A DNA stretch of 5,677 nt, taken from positions 1,788 through 7,464 of the forward strand of contig PKZC01000330.1 in assembly GCA_003132905.1 (NCBI GenBank), given 5' to 3'. This DNA is from Bryobacterales bacterium. GTDB lineage: Bacteria > Acidobacteriota > Terriglobia > Bryobacterales > Bryobacteraceae. This document shows positions 1 to 5,677 of the stretch, one piece after another; the first letter of the stretch is position 1; every line of letters begins with the position of its first letter. A model generated the notes under the pieces. That model saw nothing but the letters and a program-made list of their open reading frames with translations. It searched no databases and was not told the DNA's origin. Position numbers and translations under genes: made by a program.

Positions 1-2
1 TC

Positions 3-608
3 GGCAAGAAGCAAAAGCGCGTGCGGCCTGAAGATGACCAGAACCTTGGCGACGCCTATACCTTCGTTGCAATCGAGCGCCACACGAAATTGGTTCTCAA
101 CATCGCGATGGGCAAGCGCGACCAGTACACCACGAACGCGTTTGTTGAAGGCATCCGCCACGCCACGTCGCGCGGTCACTTCCAGATCACAACCGATGGT
201 TTCGCCCCGTATCGCTCCGCCATTCCCACCACGCTGCATGACCGGCTTACAGGCTTTGCGGCGCTCATCGAGGTCTATCGCGCCGGTACCGAAGGCGAAG
301 CCCGCTACAGCCCCGCTGAAGTACAGTCCGTGGAGGTGGTCCCAGTTTGCGGCAATCCCGATCCTAATCGTATCTGCACATCAATTGTCGAGCGCAGCAA
401 CTTGAGCACGCGAATGAGCAATCGCCGATTCACCCGCCTAACTAACGCATTCAGTAAGAAATGGGAGAACCACTGGGCCAGCGTTGCCTGCTGGTTCGCC
501 TTCTATAATTTCTGCCGCGTTCACAAGTCGCTGCGAGTTACGCCAGCTATGGCCGCTGGGATCGCCGATCATGTGTGGAATGTGCGGGAACTATTGGAAG
601 CCGCCTGA
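3..608 (+). CDS. IS1-like DDE transposase, C-terminal part (5' end outside window)
   Basis: This is the catalytic C-terminal part of an insertion-sequence transposase, which cuts and joins DNA at the element's ends. The frame is open to the left edge, and the residues before the GTG at 21 (GKKQKR) read smoothly into the rest, so the GTG is probably internal and the true start lies outside the window. Counting from that GTG codon, the second catalytic Asp is probably D59 (TTDGF, bases 195-197) and the Glu is E124 (IVERSN, bases 390-392). The first Asp must lie upstream. The tail has the usual helix with a YNFCRVHKSL motif (162-171) and a TPAMAAGI ending (174-181). These signatures match proteins commonly labelled IS1-family transposase, although the wide D-E spacing is unlike classical IS1, so the family label is tentative. 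The visible part has no frameshift or stop. It converges on the gene that ends at 630. Confidence 0.85.
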   Translation, partial: GKKQKRVRPEDDQNLGDAYTFVAIERHTKLVLNIAMGKRDQYTTNAFVEGIRHATSRGHFQITTDGFAPYRSAIPTTLHDRLTGFAALIEVYRAGTEGEARYSPAEVQSVEVVPVCGNPDPNRICTSIVERSNLSTRMSNRRFTRLTNAFSKKWENHWASVACWFAFYNFCRVHKSLRVTPAMAAGIADHVWNVRELLEAA

Positions 609-629
609 ATGCGACTGCTGATGCACAAA

Positions 630-1616
630 TTAGTTGCCTGGAGTAATAATCCTCTTGAGCCTGTCGCCAGCATGCCAGTCCTTGTCGCCTTCCAGCGTGC
701 TTCGAGGGAATGTGGCATCAAAAAAATCCCACACGCCACTCGTGTCGTCGTAATAGCTTGCTTCAACCCGCAAGGCACGCACCCATTGCTTGTCTACCAA
801 ATGAAGTCTAAACTTCTCAACAAATACTCCATTGATGGCACGCATAAATATGCTAAACTGCATCGGCGCTGTTCCCGGCATGAAGGTGTACAAGTTCCTG
901 ATGTATCCCGTATACCGCTCGCGTAGCGGAAATGAAAAATCCCTCTCGGCGTTACGATAACCCTCTATCGTGAGTTGATTCGCGGTTATGAGGCGCTGTA
1001 CCTCATTGCCGTCGATGACCTGAATGGTTACGGCGGATAGCGGCTCCTTACCTTCGCCCAGAAGGCTCACCAGGGCAATACCGTTGGCCACTCTAATATC
1101 TACATAGCAAAAGGTGTGGCCCCCAGTTTCCACCGCGAGCATCCTGCTAGCCGTCTTCAGGTTATTCTTTGACAGCCCAAGCAAATTCTCCATGGCTTCC
1201 ATGGTTGAAGCAAATTGTCTTCTCTCTTGTTTTCGGTTGAAATCGTCCTGCCATCGGATGGCCGCTTGTTCTTTATCGTGCTCGTCTCTGTCTCTGCTGA
1301 TGGCCTGAATCTCGAATATTACAAACGCCCCCTCGATAAGAATCCATATCACCTTTTCGGTGACCGTAAAGTACTCCGCTCTAACTGCCATGACGACCCC
1401 AGCTGCGGCAAGCCAAGCAACGGCGTATCCGGGCGGAGGGGGGAACTGATACCAGTAAAAGATGAGACCAATAAGGGGGGCCTGGAACACCTCCGCCCAA
1501 CGACTGTAATCGATGCTGTGCAGTGCTGCCTTGGAAATAATTTGCCCAAGGCTCTCATCATCGCCAAAGGCTATCACAGGTGGTCGGCGGGCGCACAGAT
1601 TTAGCGCACTACCCAT
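630..1616 (-). CDS. Hypothetical membrane protein with coiled coil and unknown C-terminal domain
   Basis: I do not recognise this protein, and its function is unknown. From the ATG at 1616 it is 328 residues long. Three hydrophobic stretches look like membrane helices: about 42-58, 63-79 (after a PPPP turn at 59-62) and 88-104. A highly charged segment follows (about 106-165, with runs such as RDRDEHDKEQ), probably a coiled coil. The last 160 residues look like a soluble mixed alpha/beta domain with many aromatic residues. There is no clear signal peptide. The frame can be extended to a TTG at 1631 (five more residues), but I prefer the ATG. Neither start has a convincing Shine-Dalgarno sequence. 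Hand-counted GC of bases 781-960 is about 46%, against about 63% for bases 2521-2700 in the neighbouring operon, so the gene may have been acquired separately. The architecture resembles a membrane-anchored sensor or scaffold, but nothing catalytic is visible. The length of the uninterrupted frame and its sensible topology support a real gene. Confidence 0.65.
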   Translation of the reverse strand: MGSALNLCARRPPVIAFGDDESLGQIISKAALHSIDYSRWAEVFQAPLIGLIFYWYQFPPPPGYAVAWLAAAGVVMAVRAEYFTVTEKVIWILIEGAFVIFEIQAISRDRDEHDKEQAAIRWQDDFNRKQERRQFASTMEAMENLLGLSKNNLKTASRMLAVETGGHTFCYVDIRVANGIALVSLLGEGKEPLSAVTIQVIDGNEVQRLITANQLTIEGYRNAERDFSFPLRERYTGYIRNLYTFMPGTAPMQFSIFMRAINGVFVEKFRLHLVDKQWVRALRVEASYYDDTSGVWDFFDATFPRSTLEGDKDWHAGDRLKRIITPGN

Positions 1617-1756
1617 TATGAAGCTACACAAACGCAGCGTAAAATCATTCTCGTAACAACTGGGGCATAACCCTCAGGGCGTCACTGGTTCTCCTGCCAA
1701 GTTATATGTTCTAAACACCCTTCGATCGGCACATCAATTGCACGCTCCCGGTTAGC
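1617..1756. other. Intergenic region between divergent genes
   Basis: This 140-base stretch separates the minus-strand membrane-protein gene from the plus-strand oxidoreductase operon, so it should hold the promoters of both. I found no hexamer pair close to the sigma-70 consensus on either strand and no convincing operator. An AT-rich patch (GTTATATG, 1701-1708) is the most plausible -10-like element for the operon, but it lacks a matching -35. The short self-complementary CCCTCAGGG (1674-1679 plus neighbouring bases) is too small to call a terminator. Confidence 0.4.
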
Positions 1757-2347
1757 ATGCAAATCCGCATCCATGGGCGGGGAGGACAAGGTGTAGTATC
1801 GGCGGCTGAAATGCTTTCCGTTGCTGCTTTTCTCGAAGGGCGGTACGCCCAGGCATTCCCAAGCTTCGGCTCGGAACGCATGGGAGCGCCTATTACGGCG
1901 TTCTGCCGCATTTCCAACAACCCCATTCGGGTGCATGAGCCGGTGGCACAGCCGGACACCCTGATTATTCAAGATCCCACACTGCTGCATCAGGGCAGCT
2001 TGTTTGACGGGCTCCAGCCAGATGGATACGTGCTTGTCAACTCATCACGGAATTTGGACGAACTGGGCATCGGTTCCTATGTCGGGAAGTTACCTCCGGG
2101 TCATGTGGTGGCGGCGCCCGCCACGGAACTGGCGCTGCGCTACGTGGGCAGGCCCTTACCCAATAGCACGCTTCTGGGCGCTTTTGCGGCGATGACGGGT
2201 GAATTACGACTGGAGTCCGTGCTGGCGGCCATCCGCCAGAAATTCGCAGGCAAAATCGGAGAAGCCAACGCCGCAGCTGCACAGGCCGCCTACGACCTGA
2301 TTTCGCAGAGCCAGACACGTGAGGAGATCCATGTGGAAGCAGATTGA
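1757..2347 (+). CDS. porC: 2-oxoacid:acceptor oxidoreductase, gamma subunit (PorC-like)
   Basis: This is the gamma subunit of a pyruvate/2-oxoacid:ferredoxin oxidoreductase, the cytoplasmic enzyme that converts a 2-oxoacid plus CoA to an acyl-CoA, CO2 and two low-potential electrons. In the family this subunit is a Rossmann-like domain that helps bind CoA and holds the complex together. Its 196 residues are close to the usual 180-200. The diagnostic N-terminal glycine motif GRGGQGVV is at 7-14, the family motif PSFGSERMGAPI is at 35-46, and PLPNSTLLGAF is at 133-143. The ATG at 1757 is the only ordinary start between the upstream in-frame TAA and the glycine motif, and members normally begin a few residues before it. 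No good ribosome site precedes it. The only cysteine is C50, so there is no iron-sulfur cluster. The gene opens the operon and overlaps the alpha-subunit gene by 17 bases. The substrate (pyruvate, 2-ketoisovalerate or other) cannot be read from this subunit. Confidence 0.93.
   Translation: MQIRIHGRGGQGVVSAAEMLSVAAFLEGRYAQAFPSFGSERMGAPITAFCRISNNPIRVHEPVAQPDTLIIQDPTLLHQGSLFDGLQPDGYVLVNSSRNLDELGIGSYVGKLPPGHVVAAPATELALRYVGRPLPNSTLLGAFAAMTGELRLESVLAAIRQKFAGKIGEANAAAAQAAYDLISQSQTREEIHVEAD
2321..2326 (+). promoter_or_regulatory. Shine-Dalgarno sequence of the alpha-subunit gene
   Basis: GAGGAG lies four bases before the ATG at 2331, inside the end of the gamma-subunit gene. It decides the start of the alpha subunit: the in-frame GTG at 2319 overlaps this ribosome site and would add only MRRS, which family members do not need. 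The position within the upstream gene points to translational coupling. Confidence 0.8.
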
Positions 2348-3587
2348 AGGCTCGCGCGCGGTAGCGGAAACGGTGGCCATGTGCCGGCCGCAAGTGATCT
2401 GCGCTTATCCCATCACGCCGCAGACGCACATCGTGGAGGGGCTGGGAGAAATGGTGAAGTCGGGCGCGCTGGCCGGCTGCGAGTTCCTGAACGTGGAATC
2501 GGAATTCGGGGCGCTTTCAGTGGCTATCGGAGCTTCGGCCGCCGGCGCGCGCTCCTACACCGCCACCGCAAGCCAAGGGCTGCTGTTCATGGCGGAAGCG
2601 GTCTACAACGCGGCCGGGCTCGGACTTCCCATCGTGATGACCATCGGTAACCGCGCCATTGGCGCGCCTATCAACATCTGGAACGATCATTCCGATTCCA
2701 TGTCGATGCGCGATTCAGGGTGGATCCAGTTGCACGCCGAGAACAACCAGGAGGCCGCGGACCTGCACATCCAGGCGTTCCGTTTGGCCGAAGAGCTTTC
2801 CTGTCCAGTGATGGTGTGCATGGACGGCTTCATACTCACGCACGCTTACGATCGCATTGATATCCCGCTGCAGCAGCAGGTGGATGACTGGCTACCGCCC
2901 TTCGAGCCAAGGCAAGTGCTGGATCCGTTGGCGCCCGTATCGATTGGAGCCATGGTGGGGCCAGAGGCCTTCAGCGAAGTGCGTTACCTGGCGCATTACA
3001 AGCAACTGCAGGCGCTGGAACGTATCCCGGAGATCAGCCGCGACTTTTTCGCAACGTTCGGCCGCGAATCCGGCGGGCTGCTGCGGCCTTATCGTACGGA
3101 AGGCGCCGACACCATCGTGGTGGCGCTGGGTTCGGTAAATGGCACCATTCAGGAAGCCGTGGATGAACTGCGGGCGGACAACGTCGCCATCGGCTCCCTT
3201 AGCATCTGTTCGTTCCGGCCATTTCCATTGGAAGCGGTGGGAAGAGCGCTCAGCGGCGCTAAGCGCGTAGTGGTAATCGATAAATCCCTCGCGCCAGGTT
3301 TGGGCGGGATGCTCGCGACCGACGTACAGATGGCGGTCTCGGCCCGGCAACAGCGTGTTTATACAGTCATTGCGGGCCTGGGTGGACGGGCCATCACCAA
3401 AGCTTCGCTGCTGAAACTGTTTCGCCAGGCCAGAGCGGACGCACTCGAAAATGTGACGTTCCTGGATCTCAATTGGGACATCGTCAACCGGCAACTGGCG
3501 CGCGAGATGGCGACGCGGCGATCCGGGCCGGCGGCCGAGAGCATTTTGAAGGATCTCGGGGCGCTGCGGTCATCGAGAGTGGTCTAG
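2331..3587 (+). CDS. porA: Pyruvate/2-oxoacid:ferredoxin oxidoreductase, alpha subunit (PorA-like)
   Basis: The alpha subunit carries the pyrimidine-binding half of the thiamine-diphosphate site and the substrate pocket of the oxidoreductase. It is 418 residues from the ATG at 2331. Domain order: an N-terminal transketolase-like pyrimidine domain (about 1-185) and a C-terminal PFOR domain II (about 258-385). Visible signatures are AYPITPQT (25-32), the ESE stretch holding the probable cofactor-activating glutamate (E56-E58), GNRAIGAPINIWNDHSDSM (106-124) followed by RDSGW and AENNQEA, and CMDGFILTH (163-171). The INIWND...AENNQEA...DGFILTH series is typical of archaeal-type PorA and VorA proteins. 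That favours pyruvate or a branched-chain 2-oxoacid over 2-oxoglutarate, and I infer pyruvate. The six cysteines (18, 24, 50, 158, 163, 293) form no cluster motif. The gene overlaps the gamma gene by 17 bases and is followed after 8 bases by the beta gene. It appears intact. Confidence 0.95.
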   Translation: MWKQIEGSRAVAETVAMCRPQVICAYPITPQTHIVEGLGEMVKSGALAGCEFLNVESEFGALSVAIGASAAGARSYTATASQGLLFMAEAVYNAAGLGLPIVMTIGNRAIGAPINIWNDHSDSMSMRDSGWIQLHAENNQEAADLHIQAFRLAEELSCPVMVCMDGFILTHAYDRIDIPLQQQVDDWLPPFEPRQVLDPLAPVSIGAMVGPEAFSEVRYLAHYKQLQALERIPEISRDFFATFGRESGGLLRPYRTEGADTIVVALGSVNGTIQEAVDELRADNVAIGSLSICSFRPFPLEAVGRALSGAKRVVVIDKSLAPGLGGMLATDVQMAVSARQQRVYTVIAGLGGRAITKASLLKLFRQARADALENVTFLDLNWDIVNRQLAREMATRRSGPAAESILKDLGALRSSRVV

Positions 3588-3590
3588 GAG
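3586..3590 (+). promoter_or_regulatory. Shine-Dalgarno sequence of the beta-subunit gene
   Basis: AGGAG overlaps the TAG stop of the alpha-subunit gene and sits five bases before the ATG at 3596. It fixes the beta-subunit start there rather than at an in-frame codon further upstream inside the alpha gene (3473), which would add 41 residues of low-complexity read-through. The tight spacing implies reinitiation or coupling. Confidence 0.8.
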
Positions 3591-3595
3591 CAACG

Positions 3596-4597
3596 ATGCC
3601 GTTTCATCAGATCAAGTTTTATCAGACCGGAACCTTCACGGTCGGCAACCGGCTGCTCGAAGAGTCCGACCGGACGGTGCAATCGGACGTAAAGCGCTCG
3701 AACGCCCTGAACAGCGGGCACCGGGCTTGCCAGGGCTGCGGTGAAGCGCTCGGCGCACGCTACGCGGTGGACGCAGCCATGCGGGCCTCGGGCGGCAATC
3801 TGATAGCTGTGAATGCCACTGGATGCCTGGAAGTGTTTTCGACTCCCTACCCCGAGACATCGTGGCAGATGCCTTGGATGCATTCTCTGTTCGGTAATGC
3901 TGCGGCGGTGGCCGCTGGCGTTGCGGCGGCGATGAAAGTCCAAGGACGCACCAACGTGCGGGTGATCGCGCAAGGTGGCGACGGCGGGACAGCAGACATC
4001 GGCATGGGTTGCCTTTCCGGCATGTTCGAACGCAACGATGACGTGTTGTACATCTGCTATGACAACGAAGCGTACATGAACACTGGCGTGCAACGCTCCG
4101 GCACTACTCCGGCCGGCGCCCGCACGGCTACCACACCTTCAGTAGGCTCGAAACCCGGCAACACCTTTGGACAGGGTAAGAGCGTCCCTCTGATCGCGAT
4201 GGCGCATGGGATCCCTTACGTCGCCACGGCGTCGGTTGCGAACCTGCACGATCTGGAATACAAGGTGGAGAAGGCGATCCCCATTCACGGCGCCCGCTAC
4301 ATCCACATTCATGTTCCTTGTCCGCTCGGCTGGGGATCGGAACCCCACGACACCATCAAGGTTGCGCGAATGGCGGTAGAGAGCGGGATGTTCCCGTTAT
4401 TCGAAGCCGAGTTTGGAGAAGTAACCGAGCGCACCGCGATCCGCCGGAGACAACCGGCCGAGGAATATTTGAAAATGCAGAAGCGCTTTGCGCACTTGTT
4501 CCGTCCGGTACGGGATGAAGAACGCATTGCGGCGATTCAAGCCATCGCGGATCGGAACATACGGCGTTTTGGGCTGGAGAACGGAGCCGCGTCATGA
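3596..4597 (+). CDS. porB: Pyruvate/2-oxoacid:ferredoxin oxidoreductase, beta subunit (PorB-like)
   Basis: The beta subunit binds the diphosphate and Mg2+ of thiamine diphosphate and the [4Fe-4S] cluster closest to it, which takes electrons from the reaction intermediate. It has 333 residues. The cysteines C45 and C48 (HRACQGCGE), C77 (NATGC) and C242 (HVPCPLGWG) match the four ligands known from PFOR structures, so the proximal cluster should be present. The thiamine-diphosphate motif starts at GGDGG (127-131, D129 as Mg2+ ligand) and ends at YDNEAYMNTG (155-164, N157 as ligand). The stretch before the CxxC is about 44 residues, longer than in typical archaeal PorB, and contains FYQTGTFTVGNRLL. 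The C-terminus (about 270-333) is charged and probably helical. The stop overlaps the next start as ATGA (4594-4597), showing coupling to the GltD-like gene. All expected catalytic residues are visible. Substrate identity is inferred from the alpha partner. Confidence 0.95.
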   Translation: MPFHQIKFYQTGTFTVGNRLLEESDRTVQSDVKRSNALNSGHRACQGCGEALGARYAVDAAMRASGGNLIAVNATGCLEVFSTPYPETSWQMPWMHSLFGNAAAVAAGVAAAMKVQGRTNVRVIAQGGDGGTADIGMGCLSGMFERNDDVLYICYDNEAYMNTGVQRSGTTPAGARTATTPSVGSKPGNTFGQGKSVPLIAMAHGIPYVATASVANLHDLEYKVEKAIPIHGARYIHIHVPCPLGWGSEPHDTIKVARMAVESGMFPLFEAEFGEVTERTAIRRRQPAEEYLKMQKRFAHLFRPVRDEERIAAIQAIADRNIRRFGLENGAAS

Positions 4598-5677
4598 CCA
4601 AACCATTTGCCATTACGCTCGACGTTGGTTCCAGCCTCGCCAATCACACCGGGTCGTGGCGGACCGAGCGGCCAGTCTACGTGGACCGCTTGCCGCCCTG
4701 CAATCATGCCTGCCCGGCCGGCGAGAACATCCAAGCCTGGCTGAATCACGCCGAAGCAGGCGACTATTTCGAAGCGTGGAAATCGCTGGTGGAGAACAAT
4801 CCCCTGCCCGCCATCATGGGCCGCGCCTGCTACCATCCGTGCGAAACGCATTGCAATCGGGCGCAACTCGATCAGCCGGTAAACATCCACGCGGTGGAGC
4901 GGTTCTTGGGCGACGAAGCCATCCGACGCGGGTGGCAATTCGATGCCGCCACGCAAGCATCCGGCAAACATGTCCTGGTTGTCGGATCGGGGCCGTCGGG
5001 TCTGTCCGCCGCTTATCACCTTTCGCGATCGGGCCATAAGGTAACTATTTATGAAGCAGGCCCCGCCGCCGGAGGCATGATGCGTTTCGGCATTCCCCAG
5101 TACCGCCTGCCGCGCGAAATCCTGAACGCCGAGATCGCCCGGATTGAGAACATGGGCGTGAAGATACGCCTCAACACGCGAGTAGACGATCTGGCGAGTG
5201 TCCTCGACGGCAAGGAATTCGACGCCATATTTCTGGCGGTTGGCGCGCACGTTTCCAAGCGCGCTTTTATTCCCGCCCGAGATGCCAGCAAGATCCTGGA
5301 TGCCCTTGGCGTACTGCGCAGCGTGGACGGCGGGAAACCTCCGGAGCTGGGACGGCGTGTCCTGGTGTATGGTGGCGGCAACACGGCGCTCGATGTGGCG
5401 CGTACGGCCAGGCGATTGGGCGCCACCGAGACCTTGATTGTCTACCGCCGCACGCGCGAGAAAATGCCCGCGCACGATTTCGAAGTGCAGGAAGCCATCG
5501 ATGAAGGCATCCAGTTCAGGTGGTTGTCGACCATCAAGGAAGCCGGCGAATCCAGCTTCACGGTGGAGAAGATGCGCCTGGACGAAAAGGGATTTCCGCA
5601 GCCCACCGGAGAATTCGAAACCATCGAAGCGGATTCATTAGTGCTGGCACTGGGACAGGATGTGGACTTGAGTTTCC
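4594..5677 (+). CDS. GltD-like FAD/NAD(P)-binding iron-sulfur oxidoreductase (3' end outside window)
   Basis: This belongs to the family of glutamate synthase small subunit (GltD), NfnB and the dihydropyrimidine dehydrogenase N-terminus: flavoproteins that move electrons between NAD(P)H and iron-sulfur clusters. The frame is open for 361 residues and runs off the right edge. Residues 30-115 form the N-terminal helical iron-sulfur domain, with C36, C40 (PPCNHACPAG) and C79, C83, C87 (GRACYHPCETHC). FAD binding is shown by GSGPSGLSAA (131-140) with E154 at the end of strand two. NAD(P) binding is shown by GGGNTALDVAR (260-270), with R285-R286 (VYRRTREKMPA) suited to an NADP phosphate. ALGQD (352-356) begins the second FAD motif. 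Glutamate synthase itself is unlikely because no gltB is present. The ATGA overlap with the beta-subunit gene indicates that it serves the oxidoreductase, probably as the NAD(P)(H) electron-transfer partner. A C-terminal ferredoxin domain may follow beyond the window. Confidence 0.92.
   Translation, partial: MTKPFAITLDVGSSLANHTGSWRTERPVYVDRLPPCNHACPAGENIQAWLNHAEAGDYFEAWKSLVENNPLPAIMGRACYHPCETHCNRAQLDQPVNIHAVERFLGDEAIRRGWQFDAATQASGKHVLVVGSGPSGLSAAYHLSRSGHKVTIYEAGPAAGGMMRFGIPQYRLPREILNAEIARIENMGVKIRLNTRVDDLASVLDGKEFDAIFLAVGAHVSKRAFIPARDASKILDALGVLRSVDGGKPPELGRRVLVYGGGNTALDVARTARRLGATETLIVYRRTREKMPAHDFEVQEAIDEGIQFRWLSTIKEAGESSFTVEKMRLDEKGFPQPTGEFETIEADSLVLALGQDVDLSF

Noticed and set aside
609..926. 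A 105-residue plus-strand frame right after the transposase stop, possibly a second IS gene.
   Set aside because: It reads antisense through the 3' part of the membrane-protein gene, has no transposase or accessory signature, and looks accidental.
1215..1604. A 129-residue plus-strand frame inside the membrane-protein gene.
   Set aside because: The opposite frame gives a coherent membrane topology over the whole length. This one has no motif and lacks a ribosome site.
1674..1683. Short palindrome-like CCCTCAGGG as a terminator or operator.
   Set aside because: The three-base stem is too short and no T-run follows, so it is expected by chance.
2892..3494. A 200-residue open frame on the minus strand.
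   Set aside because: It is antisense to the well-supported alpha-subunit gene, has no recognisable motif and has a shadow-like composition rich in Arg and His.
3473..3595. Upstream extension of the beta subunit by 41 residues.
   Set aside because: It would overlap the alpha gene deeply, its sequence is unlike any PorB, and a good Shine-Dalgarno sequence marks the ATG at 3596.
4537..5475. A 312-residue open frame on the minus strand.
   Set aside because: It lies opposite the GltD-like gene, whose FAD, NAD(P) and cysteine motifs are unmistakable. The minus-strand translation shows no family signature and is a codon-bias shadow.
4594..5677. Reading the last gene as glutamate synthase small subunit gltD.
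   Set aside because: No large subunit gene is nearby, the N-terminal cysteine pattern differs from GltD, and its coupling to the PorB-like gene points to a role with the 2-oxoacid oxidoreductase.

Overview
The window looks like a bacterial chromosome segment of moderately high GC content. It holds a four-gene 2-oxoacid:acceptor oxidoreductase cluster next to an accessory stretch with a transposase and an unrecognised membrane-protein gene. No rRNA or other taxonomic marker is present. The wording of the transposase and of the por-type proteins reminds me of soil Acidobacteriota (Bryobacterales/Solibacter-like), but this is an impression and I hold it loosely.

Layout. Positions 1-608 (+) carry the C-terminal part of an IS1-like DDE transposase whose start lies left of the window. 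Converging on it with a 21-base gap is a gene on the minus strand (630-1616). It encodes a protein with three predicted membrane helices, a charged probable coiled coil and a C-terminal soluble domain that I do not recognise. A 140-base non-coding stretch (1617-1756) then separates this gene from a divergent, tightly packed plus-strand operon. The operon encodes the gamma subunit (1757-2347), alpha subunit (2331-3587) and beta subunit (3596-4597) of a pyruvate/2-oxoacid:ferredoxin oxidoreductase, followed by a GltD-like FAD/NAD(P)-binding iron-sulfur oxidoreductase (4594 to beyond the right edge).

How the genes work together. Gamma, alpha and beta together form the thiamine-diphosphate enzyme that oxidatively decarboxylates a 2-oxoacid, probably pyruvate, to an acyl-CoA, or runs in reverse as a synthase. 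The beta subunit keeps four cysteines at the positions expected for the proximal [4Fe-4S] cluster. No separate delta (2x[4Fe-4S] ferredoxin) subunit is encoded in the visible part. The translationally coupled GltD-like protein is therefore the obvious candidate for passing electrons between the enzyme and NAD(P)(H), either directly or through a ferredoxin domain beyond the window edge. The gene ends overlap (17 and 4 bases) or lie 8 bases apart, and clear Shine-Dalgarno sequences precede alpha and beta, so expression as one transcript is likely.

The strongest biological question here is the electron-transfer arrangement of this por/GltD-like operon. The other open item is the unidentified lower-GC membrane protein beside the transposon remnant. 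I see no CRISPR array, tRNA or rRNA.
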